64,000 nucleotides of DNA from Bradyrhizobium sp. CSA112 (lineage in GTDB: Bacteria > Pseudomonadota > Alphaproteobacteria > Rhizobiales > Xanthobacteraceae), in contig NZ_JAACFS010000017.1 of the NCBI RefSeq assembly GCF_029051645.1, positions 1 through 64,000 of the forward strand, given 5' to 3'. Positions 26,882-36,547 of this stretch are shown in pieces. The notes beneath the pieces were generated by a model that saw nothing but the letters and a program-made list of their open reading frames with translations, was not told where the DNA came from and ran no database searches. A program made the translations under genes and the position numbers. Every line of letters starts with the position of its first letter. Within the stretch, counting starts at the first letter, position 1.

Positions 26882-28401
26882 CACGCCATCTCCATCGGAT
26901 TTTTGGCCTTGCGCGGCGCGCCGAACAAATTGGTTTCGCTTTCGCCGCCCGCGCAGCCGCTGCCGAAGGTGAATCCGCAGGAACCGCGCATGTCGTAGGC
27001 GTCCGCGCCGAGTTCGCGGTGCGCGGTCGGAATCACGAACCGGTCCTCGTAATTGGCGATCGCCATGATCTGGTACATCTCGTCGATCTGTGCGGGCGTG
27101 AGCCCGACTCGCCGGGCGATCACCTCGTCGACGACACCGTCGATGGTCTTGGTCCGCATATAGGCGCGCATCGCCAGCATGCGTTCCAGCGCCAAGGTCA
27201 CCGGCTTCTCGTCGCCGGCGGTGAGCAGGTTGGCGAGATACTTCATCGGAATGCGCAGCGACTTCACATCCGGCATTTCGCCGTCGAGGCCGATCTTGCC
27301 GGCGGAGGCGGCCGAGGTGATCGGCGACAGCGGCGGCACGTACCAGACCATCGGCAGCGTGCGGTATTCCGGATGCAGCGGGAACGCCACCTTCCATTCC
27401 ATCGCCATCTTCCAGATCGGCGAGGCCTTGGCGGATTCGAGCCATGCATGCGGAATGCCCTGCCGCTCCGCTTCCGCGATGATCTTGGGATCGTTCGGAT
27501 CGAGGAACACGTCGAGCTGAGCCTGGTACAGATCGCGCTCGTCAGGCTTGCTTGCGGCTTCCGCGATGCGGTCGGCGTCATAGAGTACCACGCCGAGATA
27601 GCGGATGCGGCCGACGCAGGTCTCCGAGCACACCGTCGGCTGGCCAGCCTCGATGCGCGGGTAGCAGAAGATGCACTTCTCGGATTTGCCGGAGGACCAG
27701 TTGTAATAGATCTTCTTGTAGGGGCACCCGGAGACGCACATGCGCCAGCCGCGGCACTTATCCTGGTCGATCAGGACGATGCCGTCCTCCTCGCGCTTGT
27801 AGATCGCGCCCGAGGGGCATGCCGCGACGCAGGCCGGATTGAGGCAGTGCTCGCACAGCCTCGGCAGGTACATCATGAAGGTGTTTTCGAACTGGCCGTA
27901 GATGTCCTTCTGCACGCCCTCGAAATTGTAGTCCTGCGAACGTTTGGCGAATTCGCCGCCGAGGATTTCTTCCCAGTTCGGACCCCATTCGATCTTCTCG
28001 ATCCGATCGCCCGACACCAGCGAGCGCGGCCGTGCGGTCGGCATCGCCGGCATTTCCTTGGCCTGCTGCAGATGCGCGTAGTCGAAGGTGAACGGCTCGT
28101 AGTAGTCGTCGATCTCGGGCAGATCGGGGTTGGCGAAGATGTTCGCCAGCACGCGCCATTTGCCGCCGATGCGCGGCTCGATCTTGCCGTTGCGCTTGCG
28201 CTTCCAGCCGCCCTTCCAGCGCGCCTGGTTTTCCCAATCCTTGGGATAACCGATGCCCGGCTTGGTCTCGACGTTGTTGAACCACGCGTATTCCATGCCT
28301 TCGCGGCTGGTCCACACGTTCTTGCAGGTAACGCTGCAGGTGTGACACCCGATACACTTATCGAGGTTCAACACCATGGCGATTTGAGCGCGGATTTTCA
28401 T
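26881..28401 (-). CDS. narH: Respiratory nitrate reductase beta subunit (iron-sulfur)
   Basis: A 506-residue electron-transfer subunit. Ferredoxin-like cysteine groups include CIGCHTCSVTC (residues 18-28), CEHCLNPACVAACP (about 184) and CRGWRMCVSGCP, where Trp replaces the second Cys, giving the [3Fe-4S] cluster of NarH. It passes electrons from NarI to NarG on the cytoplasmic side. It begins by an ATGA overlap with narG and ends overlapping narJ. Confidence 0.96.
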   Translation of the reverse strand: MKIRAQIAMVLNLDKCIGCHTCSVTCKNVWTSREGMEYAWFNNVETKPGIGYPKDWENQARWKGGWKRKRNGKIEPRIGGKWRVLANIFANPDLPEIDDYYEPFTFDYAHLQQAKEMPAMPTARPRSLVSGDRIEKIEWGPNWEEILGGEFAKRSQDYNFEGVQKDIYGQFENTFMMYLPRLCEHCLNPACVAACPSGAIYKREEDGIVLIDQDKCRGWRMCVSGCPYKKIYYNWSSGKSEKCIFCYPRIEAGQPTVCSETCVGRIRYLGVVLYDADRIAEAASKPDERDLYQAQLDVFLDPNDPKIIAEAERQGIPHAWLESAKASPIWKMAMEWKVAFPLHPEYRTLPMVWYVPPLSPITSAASAGKIGLDGEMPDVKSLRIPMKYLANLLTAGDEKPVTLALERMLAMRAYMRTKTIDGVVDEVIARRVGLTPAQIDEMYQIMAIANYEDRFVIPTAHRELGADAYDMRGSCGFTFGSGCAGGESETNLFGAPRKAKNPMEMA

Positions 28402-31400
28402 TCTGCGGCCTCCAAACGGGGGGTACCAGGCTGATCTAAAGTCGGCGTGTCGAGCCAGTCGATTTTCGACATCTTCCGGACAATGACGAACTCGTCACGG
28501 TTGGCGCCAACCGTGCCGTAATAGTTGAAGCCGTAGGACTGCTGGGCGTAGCCGCCGATCATGTGCGTCGGCTTGGTCACGACCCGGGTCACCGAGTTGT
28601 GGATGCCGCCGCGCTGCCCGGTCTGCTCCGAACCAGGCACGTTCACGATCTTCTCCTGGGCATGGTACATCATGCACATGCCCTGCTTGACCCGCTGCGA
28701 GACCACCGCGCGCGCAACAAGTGCGCCGTTGGTGTTGAAGGCCTCGATCCAGTCGTTGTCGACAATGCCTGCGGCCTTGGCGTCGATCTCGCTGATCCAG
28801 ACAATCGGCCCGCCACGCGACAGCGTCAGCATCAGCAAATTGTCGGTGTAGGTGGAGTGGATGCCCCACTTCTGGTGCGGTGTGATGAAGTTCAGCACCA
28901 CCGACGCGTTGCCGTTTGGCTTGCGGTCGATCACCGGTTTGACCGTCTTGGTGTCGATCGGCGGCCGGTAGACGCAGAACCCTTCGCCAAAGGCGCGCAT
29001 CCACAGATGATCCTGGTAGAGTTGCTGGCGGCCGGTCAGCGTCCGCCACGGGATCAGTTCGTGGACGTTGGTATAGCCGGCGTTGTAGCAGACCTTTTCC
29101 GATTCCAGGCCGGACCAGATTGGCGAGGAGATGATCTTGCGCGGCTGCGCGACGACGTCGCGGAATCGGATCTTCTCGTCTTCCTTGGGAAGGGCCAGAT
29201 GCTGGTGATCTCTCCCCGTAAAGGTCTCGAGCGAAGCCCAGGCCTTGACTGCGACCTCGCCATTGGTCTCCGGCGCGAGGCTCAGGATGACTTCGCAGGC
29301 GTCGATCGCGCTATCGATGCGGGCAAGCCCCTTGCTCGCGCCTTCCTCGGTCACGATGCCGTTGAGCTTCTTGAGCAGGTCGACCTCATGGCCGGTGTTC
29401 CAGCTCATACCCTTGCCGCCATTACCGAGCTTATTCATCAACGGCCCAAGCGAGGTGAAGCGCTTGTAGAGGTTCGGATAGTCGCGCTCGACCACCGTCA
29501 CCGCCGGCATGGTCTTGCCGGGGATCGGATCGATCTGGCCTTTCTTCCAGTCCTTGACGTCGAACGGCTGCGCGATCTCGCCGGCCGTATCGTGCATGAT
29601 CGGTGTCAGCACGACGTCCTTTTCCACGCCGAGCACTTCGGGCGCCACCCGAGAGAACGCTTCCGCAATGCCCTTGTAGATGTCCCAGTCGCTGCGCGAT
29701 TCCCAGACCGGATCGATCGCCGCCGACAGCGGGTGGATGAAGGGATGCATGTCGGACGTGTTGAGATCGTTCTTCTCGTACCAGGTCGCCGTCGGCAGCA
29801 CGATGTCCGAATACATGCAGGTGGTGGACATCCGGAAATCGAGCGTGACCAGCAGGTCCAGCTTCCCTTCCGGCGCTTCCTCGTGCCACTTTACGTCAAC
29901 CGGTTTCTTCAGGCCGTGCTCGCCGAGGTCCTTGCCCAACACACCGTGCTTGGTGCCGAGCAGATGCTTGAGGAAATATTCGTGGCCCTTGCCCGACGCG
30001 CCCAGCAGATTCGAGCGCCAAACGAAGAGGTTACGCGGCCAGTTTTTGGGATTATCAGGGTCTTCGCACGACAATTGCAGATCGCCCGATTTCAGCGACT
30101 TGGCGACGTAATCCTTTGCCTCCATCCCCGCCGCCGCGGCATGCTTGGAAACTTCCAGCGGATTGGTCTGCAGTTGCGGCGCTGACGGCAACCAGCCCAT
30201 CCGTTCGGCGCGCACGTTGTAGTCGATTAGCGCGCCGTCCCAGGGGCCGGCGGGCGCCGTCGGCGACAGGATTTCTTTGACATCGAGCGTCTCGTAGCGC
30301 CACTGGTCGGTGTGGGCATAGAAAGCCGACGTCGAGTTCATCTGCCGGGGCGGACGGCCCCAGTCGAGACCGAACGCCAGCGGCGTCCAGCCCGATTGCG
30401 GCCTCAGCTTCTCCTGGCCCACATAGTGCGACCAGCCGCCGCCGGACTGCCCGATGCAACCGCACATCACCAGCATGTTGATGATGCCGCGGTAGTTCAT
30501 GTCCATGTGGTACCAGTGGTTCAAGCCGGCGCCGAGGATCACCATCGAGCGGCCGCCGGTCTTCTCGGCGTTGAGCGCGAATTCGCGGGCCACCGTGATG
30601 ATCTGGTCGCGCGGCACGCCGCTGATCTTTTCCGCCCAAGCCGGCGTATAAGGCTCCAGGTCGTCGTAGGTCTTGCCGATGTTCTCGCCGCCGAAACCGC
30701 GATCGACGCCGTAATTGGCGAGGAACAGATCGAACACCGACGCCACGACGGTTTCGCCGTCGGCCAGTTGCAGCGTCTTGGTCGGCACGTTGCGCTTCAG
30801 CACATCAGGATGGTCGGTGCCTGCAAAATGATCGTGCTCTCGGTTGCCGAAATAGGGGAAGCCGACCGGCGAGGTGTCGTCCTTGATCTCGCTCAGCGAC
30901 AGCCGGAGCCTTGTTTCCTGATTGCCGGACGCCTTCTCTTCCAGGCTCCATTTGCCCTTCTCGCCCCAACGGAAGCCGACCGAGCCCTTGGGCACAACGA
31001 TCTCACGGGAGGCCTCGTCATAGGCGACCGTCTTCCATTCCGGATTGTTGGCCTCGTCCATCCCCTTTACGAAGTCGGACGCGCGCAGGAAACGCTCCGG
31101 CACGAAGTGATCGCCCCGCTTCACCAGCCGCACCAGCATCGGCATGTCCGTGTACTGGCGCACATAGTCGTTGAAGTACTTGGCCTGACGCTCGACGTGG
31201 AATTCCTTCAGGATGACGTGGCCCATCGCCATCGCAAGCGCCGCATCGGTTCCCTGCTTCGGCGACACCCAAAGATCAGCGAATTTCGAAGCTTCGGAAT
31301 AATCAGGGCAGATCACCACGCTCTTGGCGCCCTTGTACCGGACCTCCGTATAGAAATGCGCATCTGGCGTGCGGGTCTGCGGGACGTTCGATCCCCACAG

Positions 31401-32150
31401 GATCAGGAATCCGGAATTATACCAGTCGGCGCTTTCGGGAACGTCGGTCTGCTCGCCCCAGGTCTGCGGCGAGGCCGGCGGCAGGTCGCAATACCAGTCG
31501 TAGAACGACATGCAGACGCCGCCGAGCAGCGACAGATAACGTGCGCCGGCCGCGTAGCTCACCATCGACATCGCGGGGATCGGCGAGAATCCGAAGACGC
31601 GATCCGGGCCGTAGGTCTTGGCGGTGTAGGCGTTGGCCGCAGCCACGAGTTCGTTGACCTCGGCCCAGCTTGCGCGGACGAATCCGCCGAGCCCGCGCTT
31701 CTGCACATAGGCAGCGCGCTTCTTCGGGTCCTCAACGATCGACTTCCAGGCCGCCACCGGCGTCATCAGCACGCGTGCTTCGCGCCACAATTTCAGCAAC
31801 CGCGAGCGCACCAGCGGATATTTCACCCGGTTGCCCGAATAGAGGTACCAGCTATAGCTCGCGCCGCGCGCACAGCCGCGCGGCTCGTGATTGGGCAGGT
31901 CCGGCCGCGTGCGCGGATAGTCGGTCTGCTGCGTCTCCCAGGTGACAATGCCGCCCTTGACGTAGACCTTCCATGAACACGAGCCCGTGCAGTTCACACC
32001 ATGGGTGGAACGGACGATCTTGTCGTGCTGCCAGCGTTTCCGGTAACCGTCCTCCCAGGAACGGTCCTCAGTGGTCATCACGCCGTGCCCGTCAGCGAAT
32101 TCGGCCTTGGGGCGCGTGAAGAACGACAACCTGTCGAGAAAATGACTCAT
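28398..32150 (-). CDS. narG: Respiratory nitrate reductase alpha subunit (molybdenum)
   Basis: A 1250-residue catalytic subunit reducing nitrate to nitrite on the cytoplasmic face. It shows the HGVNCTGSC ligand set for FS0 (HxxxCxxxC) near residue 50 and the Asp ligand region around GEQTDVPESADWYN. The C-terminal molybdopterin-binding domain is complete. There is no Tat signal, as expected for NarG. It lies 11 bp after the narK stop. The large open frames on the opposite strand here are shadows caused by high GC codon bias. Confidence 0.97.
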   Translation of the reverse strand: MSHFLDRLSFFTRPKAEFADGHGVMTTEDRSWEDGYRKRWQHDKIVRSTHGVNCTGSCSWKVYVKGGIVTWETQQTDYPRTRPDLPNHEPRGCARGASYSWYLYSGNRVKYPLVRSRLLKLWREARVLMTPVAAWKSIVEDPKKRAAYVQKRGLGGFVRASWAEVNELVAAANAYTAKTYGPDRVFGFSPIPAMSMVSYAAGARYLSLLGGVCMSFYDWYCDLPPASPQTWGEQTDVPESADWYNSGFLILWGSNVPQTRTPDAHFYTEVRYKGAKSVVICPDYSEASKFADLWVSPKQGTDAALAMAMGHVILKEFHVERQAKYFNDYVRQYTDMPMLVRLVKRGDHFVPERFLRASDFVKGMDEANNPEWKTVAYDEASREIVVPKGSVGFRWGEKGKWSLEEKASGNQETRLRLSLSEIKDDTSPVGFPYFGNREHDHFAGTDHPDVLKRNVPTKTLQLADGETVVASVFDLFLANYGVDRGFGGENIGKTYDDLEPYTPAWAEKISGVPRDQIITVAREFALNAEKTGGRSMVILGAGLNHWYHMDMNYRGIINMLVMCGCIGQSGGGWSHYVGQEKLRPQSGWTPLAFGLDWGRPPRQMNSTSAFYAHTDQWRYETLDVKEILSPTAPAGPWDGALIDYNVRAERMGWLPSAPQLQTNPLEVSKHAAAAGMEAKDYVAKSLKSGDLQLSCEDPDNPKNWPRNLFVWRSNLLGASGKGHEYFLKHLLGTKHGVLGKDLGEHGLKKPVDVKWHEEAPEGKLDLLVTLDFRMSTTCMYSDIVLPTATWYEKNDLNTSDMHPFIHPLSAAIDPVWESRSDWDIYKGIAEAFSRVAPEVLGVEKDVVLTPIMHDTAGEIAQPFDVKDWKKGQIDPIPGKTMPAVTVVERDYPNLYKRFTSLGPLMNKLGNGGKGMSWNTGHEVDLLKKLNGIVTEEGASKGLARIDSAIDACEVILSLAPETNGEVAVKAWASLETFTGRDHQHLALPKEDEKIRFRDVVAQPRKIISSPIWSGLESEKVCYNAGYTNVHELIPWRTLTGRQQLYQDHLWMRAFGEGFCVYRPPIDTKTVKPVIDRKPNGNASVVLNFITPHQKWGIHSTYTDNLLMLTLSRGGPIVWISEIDAKAAGIVDNDWIEAFNTNGALVARAVVSQRVKQGMCMMYHAQEKIVNVPGSEQTGQRGGIHNSVTRVVTKPTHMIGGYAQQSYGFNYYGTVGANRDEFVIVRKMSKIDWLDTPTLDQPGTPRLEAAE

Positions 32151-32161
32151 CGTTCGCTTCC

Positions 32162-34900
32162 TTATTCGGCAGCTTGTGTGACGGGTAAGATGCGGGGAGT
32201 GCGCTCGACGTCATGGAGCAGTCCGCCCTTGCGGGAGTAGACGGCCCAGGTGACCACCACGCAGATCACGTAGAAGATGAAGAATCCCCACAGCGCGCCT
32301 TGGACGCCTCCAGTGAGCTCGATCGAGGTCCCGTAGGACTTCGGAATGAAGAAGGCGCCGAAGGCCGCGATCGCCGAGGTGAAGCCGGTGATGGCAGCCG
32401 ATTCCTTTTCGGCCTGGCGTTGGCGGGTCAAGGCGTCGGCGGTCGGCATCAGTCGGTCGATTTCCTTGCGCATGATGTTGGGAATCATCTGGAAGGTCGA
32501 TGCGTTGCCGACACCGGTTGCGAAGAACAGGACGAGGAACATCGCAAAGAAGCCCCAGAACGCTCCCGGCTGGTGCTTGATGCCGATGAAGTAGAGAATG
32601 CCGAGCACGCCGAGCATCATCAGGATGAAGACCCAGAAGGTGACGCGCGCCCCGCCCCATTTGTCGGAGATCCACCCCGTGGCCGAGCGCGACAGCGCGC
32701 CGACCAGCGGCCCGAGGAATACGAACGGCAGCGCGTCAACCATCGGGAACTGGGTCTTGGCGAGCAGCGGGAAGCCGGCGGAGTAACCGATGAAGGAGCC
32801 GAACGTCCCGGTATAGAGCCAGCACATGATCCAGTTATGCTTGCGCTGGAAGATCACCGCCTGATCGGCGAACGAGGCCTTGGCGGAGGCGATGTCGTTC
32901 ATGCCGAACCACGCGGCGAACGCGCTGGCTATGATGAACGGCACCCAGATGAAGCCGGCGTTCTGCAGCCACAACGATGACGCCTGCGTTCCGCTGGTGA
33001 CTGTTGCCGGGTCGCCGCCGAACCAGCCGAACACCCCGACCGTGATGATGATCGGCACCACGAACTGCACGGTAGAGACGCCGAGATTGCCAAGGCCGGC
33101 GTTCAGCGCAAGCGCATTGCCCTTCTCCGCCCGCGGGAAGAAGAAGGAGATGTTGGCCATCGACGAGGCGAAGTTGCCGCCGCCGAAGCCGCACAGCAGC
33201 GCCAGCGCTAGGAACACCGGATACGGCGTCGACGGGTTCTGCACGGCATAGCCAATGCCGACGGCCGGGATCAGCAACGACCAGGTCGCCAGCGTGGTCC
33301 AGAGCCGACCGCCGAAGATCGGCACCATGAAGGAGTAGAAGATCCGGAGCACCGCGCCGGAGATGCCCGGCAGCGCCGCGAGCCAGAACAGTTCGGCGGT
33401 GGTGAACGTGAAGCCGACGGACGGCAACTTCGCGACCACGACCGACCAGACCTGCCAAACCGCAAACGACAGCAGCAGCGCCGGGATGGAAATCCAGAGA
33501 TTGCGCCGCGCGATGGCACGCCCGGTGGTGTCCCAGAAGGTCCTGTCCTCCGGACGCCAGTCGATCAGGACAGCGCCGGACAAGGCGCCGACATGCTCGG
33601 GCTTGTGGATCTCCTGCATTTCGGGAAGCTCGGGAAGCTTCTTCAGCGCCTCGCCGACGACGCCGCGTTCCATATACCGGATCGCAATGTGCATCCAGAT
33701 CAGCGAGCCTGCGACCAACAAGAACAGAAGCATGAAGCAGCTGGTCCACAGGCCGGTCAGGTCGACGAGCGCACCGAACGTAATCGGGAGCACGAAGCCG
33801 CCGAGACCGCCGATCATTCCGACCAGTCCGCCGACGGCGCCGACATTGTTGGGATAATAGACCGGGATGTGCTTGTAGACGGCCGCCTTGCCCAGCGCCA
33901 TGAAGAAGCCGAGCACGAACACGGTCACCGTGAACGGCACCAGCCCCATTTCAAGGTGGAAGCTCACCGTGCCGTTGACCGTCTTCACAAGATAATCGGT
34001 CGGCGGATAGGACAGAACGAATGTGGCGGCGACGCCGACCAGGAAGGTCCAGTACATCACTCGCCGTGCGCCGTAGCGATCGGAGAGGTGGCCGCCATAG
34101 GCCCGGAACACGCTGGCGGGCAGCGAGAACATCGCAGCGACCATGCCGGCGGTCTTGATATCGACGCCGTAGACCTTGATGAGGTATTGCGGCAGCCACA
34201 GCGCCAGCGCGACGAAGGCGCCGAACACGAAGAAATAGTACAACGCAAAACGCCAGACCTGGATGTTCTTCAGCGGCTCGAGCTCGAGCCAGGCGCTGCT
34301 CGGCTTCTCGTTCTTCGCCCGCCGCGCACGAACGACCGGATCTTCTTCCGAGAAGAGCCAGAACGCGATTCCCATCAAGCCGATCACCAACGCCCAGACC
34401 TGGGCAACGGTCTGCCAGCCATAGGCAACCAGCACGAAGGGCGCGATGAACTTGGTGACGGCGGCGCCGACATTACCGGCGCCGAAGATGCCAAGGGCGG
34501 TGCCCTGCTTGCCCGCGGGATAAAATCGCGAGACGTAGGCGACACCAACCGCGAATGAACCGCCGGCGATGCCGACGAAGAACGCAGCCACCAGGAATTC
34601 GGAGTACGTAGTCGCCCAAGTCAGCAGATAGGTTGCGACGGCCGCTGCTAGCATGACGACGGTGTAGACCCGCCGTCCGCCATACTGATCGGTCCAGATG
34701 CCGAGCAGCAATCGGATCAGCGATCCGCTGAGGATGGGCGTGCCGACGAGAAGACCGAACTGGGTATCGTTCAACCCCAGCTCCTGCTTGATGCGGATGC
34801 CGATGATCGAGAAGATCGTCCAGACCGCAAAGCAAATCGTGAAGGCGATGGTTGAAAGCCAGAGCGCTCGGCCCTGATGCGCAGTGGTTGTTGCGTCCAT
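32162..34900 (-). CDS. narK: Fused NarK1-NarK2 nitrate/nitrite transporter
   Basis: A 912-residue protein made of two complete MFS halves. The first (about 1-430) begins TTAHQGRALWLST and contains GGSFAVGVAYVSRFYPA; the second (about 460-900) contains GGGNFASSMANISFFFPRAEKG. Both have the Gly-rich nitrate-signature helices. Double NarKs such as that of Paracoccus combine a proton-driven nitrate importer (NarK1) and a nitrate/nitrite antiporter (NarK2). A linker near residues 400-455 joins them. It leads the nar unit, with a GAGGGG site before the ATG and FNR boxes upstream. Confidence 0.95.
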   Translation of the reverse strand: MDATTTAHQGRALWLSTIAFTICFAVWTIFSIIGIRIKQELGLNDTQFGLLVGTPILSGSLIRLLLGIWTDQYGGRRVYTVVMLAAAVATYLLTWATTYSEFLVAAFFVGIAGGSFAVGVAYVSRFYPAGKQGTALGIFGAGNVGAAVTKFIAPFVLVAYGWQTVAQVWALVIGLMGIAFWLFSEEDPVVRARRAKNEKPSSAWLELEPLKNIQVWRFALYYFFVFGAFVALALWLPQYLIKVYGVDIKTAGMVAAMFSLPASVFRAYGGHLSDRYGARRVMYWTFLVGVAATFVLSYPPTDYLVKTVNGTVSFHLEMGLVPFTVTVFVLGFFMALGKAAVYKHIPVYYPNNVGAVGGLVGMIGGLGGFVLPITFGALVDLTGLWTSCFMLLFLLVAGSLIWMHIAIRYMERGVVGEALKKLPELPEMQEIHKPEHVGALSGAVLIDWRPEDRTFWDTTGRAIARRNLWISIPALLLSFAVWQVWSVVVAKLPSVGFTFTTAELFWLAALPGISGAVLRIFYSFMVPIFGGRLWTTLATWSLLIPAVGIGYAVQNPSTPYPVFLALALLCGFGGGNFASSMANISFFFPRAEKGNALALNAGLGNLGVSTVQFVVPIIITVGVFGWFGGDPATVTSGTQASSLWLQNAGFIWVPFIIASAFAAWFGMNDIASAKASFADQAVIFQRKHNWIMCWLYTGTFGSFIGYSAGFPLLAKTQFPMVDALPFVFLGPLVGALSRSATGWISDKWGGARVTFWVFILMMLGVLGILYFIGIKHQPGAFWGFFAMFLVLFFATGVGNASTFQMIPNIMRKEIDRLMPTADALTRQRQAEKESAAITGFTSAIAAFGAFFIPKSYGTSIELTGGVQGALWGFFIFYVICVVVTWAVYSRKGGLLHDVERTPRILPVTQAAE

Positions 34901-34962
34901 GATAGTCCCCTCGCCAGCTCGTGTGCTGAGGGTATGGATCGCCCAGAATGCCGATTGGAAGT

Positions 34963-34976
34963 TTGCGCTACGTCAA
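34963..34976. promoter_or_regulatory. FNR/FixK box, narK-proximal
   Basis: TTGCGCTACGTCAA fits TTG(A/C)-N6-(T/G)CAA. It ends 62 bp before the narK ATG, the usual distance in this window. Confidence 0.7.
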
Positions 34977-35036
34977 ATTGAAGTGCGATCAGGCAATCTT
35001 TATCGCCGTACCGCGTGAATCTCCGCCAACAGCCGG

Positions 35037-35050
35037 TTGATCCATGTCAA
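35037..35050. promoter_or_regulatory. FNR/FixK box, narK-distal
   Basis: TTGATCCATGTCAA, one base from the perfect FNR palindrome, 136 bp before the narK ATG. A second upstream site could modulate nar expression, or bind a related NNR/FixK protein. Confidence 0.65.
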
Positions 35051-35282
35051 TGCGAGCGTCGCGTAACGGATGAATTATGGACCCACATGATGCACGACAA
35101 GGATGTCTCGCATCATCATTCGGCAGTCTCGCCGTTTTCTCCTAAGACTGCCCCGTCATCGCCCGGTCATAACTGACTGAGCGTCGCGGGGCATTTTCAT
35201 GTCAATTGCAGGGGAACGGGTCGGCCTTTGAGAGAACTCTCCGCACACTGAATTTCAGGCTTCGCCCCGAATCATCGGATCA

Positions 35283-36012
35283 TCACTTGCGCCGAATCTT
35301 TCTTGCCGCCGCCACGGCCGCGACCCTGGCTGGGTCCAGTAGGCGGACGCCGCCGGAGACAATGATGAGCATTTTCTGGCGCTCGAACCGGGTCAACGTC
35401 CGGCTCACCGTTTCGATCGTCAGCCCCAGATAATCTGCGATGTCCTGCCGGCTCATCGGCAGTGCGAGAATTTGCGGCCCGTTGCGGATATGCGCCAGAC
35501 GTTGTCGCCAACCGACGAGGAAGGACGCGACCTTCTCTTCCGCCGTGCGCCGGCCCAACAGCAGCATCTGCTCCTGAGCCAGCATAAGTTCACGTGCGGC
35601 AAATTCGTTGATTCGAATGAGAAATTGCGGCCGCTGCTCGATAAACTGTGCGAACGCTTCCCGGGAAAGGTGACACAGTGACACCGACCCGATCGCGTCT
35701 GCCGAGAAGCTGTAGCGATCGGACGGCACCGTGCCGAGAAAATCTCCCGGCAACGCAAAGCCGATCACCTGCCGCCTTCCGTCCGGCAGCAGTTTGTACA
35801 TACGTGCAACACCGGCCGTCAGACCGTGGACGGAACCGGCAACCTGACCTGCCATGAAAAGCGCCTCATTGGGCGCCAGCTTAACGTGGTGGACAATCCG
35901 CTCGAACTGCACGATGTCGACCTGATCAAGCGCGCCGCAGATCGAGAGCGATCGGACGGTACAGGCCGCGCAGCGGCCGAAAGTCGCCGGACTTGAACTC
36001 GGTCCGTATCAT
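35283..36012 (-). pseudogene. FNR-type oxygen-sensing regulator, start region frameshifted
   Basis: The in-frame part from a GTG at 35912 gives 209 residues: a cNMP-like beta-barrel (LPDGRRQVIGFALPGDFLG), the long helix and a CRP-type helix-turn-helix with ETVSR. Upstream in that frame, without any start codon, lie three cysteines in the spacing C-x2-C-x7-C (codons at 35970, 35961 and 35937), the [4Fe-4S] ligands of FNR/FnrN proteins. The fourth expected Cys is in VSLCHLS. An ATG at 36012 in another frame joins this if one T is removed from the TTT at 35980-35982, giving 242 residues. It is the probable regulator of the boxes listed here. Confidence 0.8.
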
Positions 36013-36126
36013 TGCCCTGCCCGATCGAGCATCGGATTGGTCGCCGAATATCCCGGCAGCCGCACCTCCCATGCTTAGCCCGCTTCTCAAGAGCTCGAAG
36101 ATACAATTTCATTTCACCACTCGCCG

Positions 36127-36140
36127 TTGATTCAGATCAA
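36127..36140. promoter_or_regulatory. FNR/FixK box, between fnr and a cytochrome gene
   Basis: TTGATTCAGATCAA, a perfect FNR palindrome, 114 bp before the fnr ATG at 36012 and 24 bp before the cytochrome ATG at 36165. Best fit is autoregulation of fnr. Confidence 0.75.
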
Positions 36141-36164
36141 CTTGGCTGAGGTTTGGGATTTACA

Positions 36165-36519
36165 ATGTACGATTCCAGCTTGGATAGCGCATTCCACAGG
36201 GTCGGAGTTGATGGGACGAGTTCTGATGCCACTAGCGTTGAAGCTCGCACCTTGACGCCAGCGGCAGCGGCTTCACCTCAAGAACTGCGCGGAGCAATTT
36301 TTGCAGTAGACAATTGCGCGAAGTGTCATTCGAGCGACAAGGTTTCACCGAGGCCTCTCAAGATCGCACCGCCGTTCCGGACGCTGCACAAGCGTTACCC
36401 GATCGAGCCCTTCGCAGAGGCGCTGGCCGAAGGCATTTTAACTGGACATCCCACCATGTCCGCCTTCCAGCCCGATCCTGAAGATTGCCGACCTGCTGAC
36501 GCTCGACCCGGTCGAATGA
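36165..36519 (+). pseudogene. Small cytochrome c-like protein, frameshifted
   Basis: A heme-binding CAKCH motif (about residue 50) and the axial Met in HPTMSAF are present, so this is a class I cytochrome c domain of about 118 residues. The last helix is shifted: the frame that reads KIADLLTLDPVE to the TGA at 36517 needs one base fewer around 36480-36486. The N-terminus has no signal peptide although c-type cytochromes must be exported. It is broken, or its true start is lost. Confidence 0.6.
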
Positions 36520-36547
36520 CCTTGAGCAGAAGTGCTCAAACTCGTTC

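Larger units (their letters stand above)
34901..35282. other. nar promoter region
   Basis: 382 bp between narK and the 3' end of the fnr gene. It contains the two FNR-type boxes listed separately. The two minus-strand genes point the same way, so fnr transcripts might read into nar. No gene was seen here. Confidence 0.6.

Noticed and set aside
27019..31976. Long open frames (471, 540 and 554 codons) opposite narH and narG
   Set aside because: They are shadows of GC-rich codon use in the nar genes; their translations have Arg/Ala/His-rich composition without domains or start sites.
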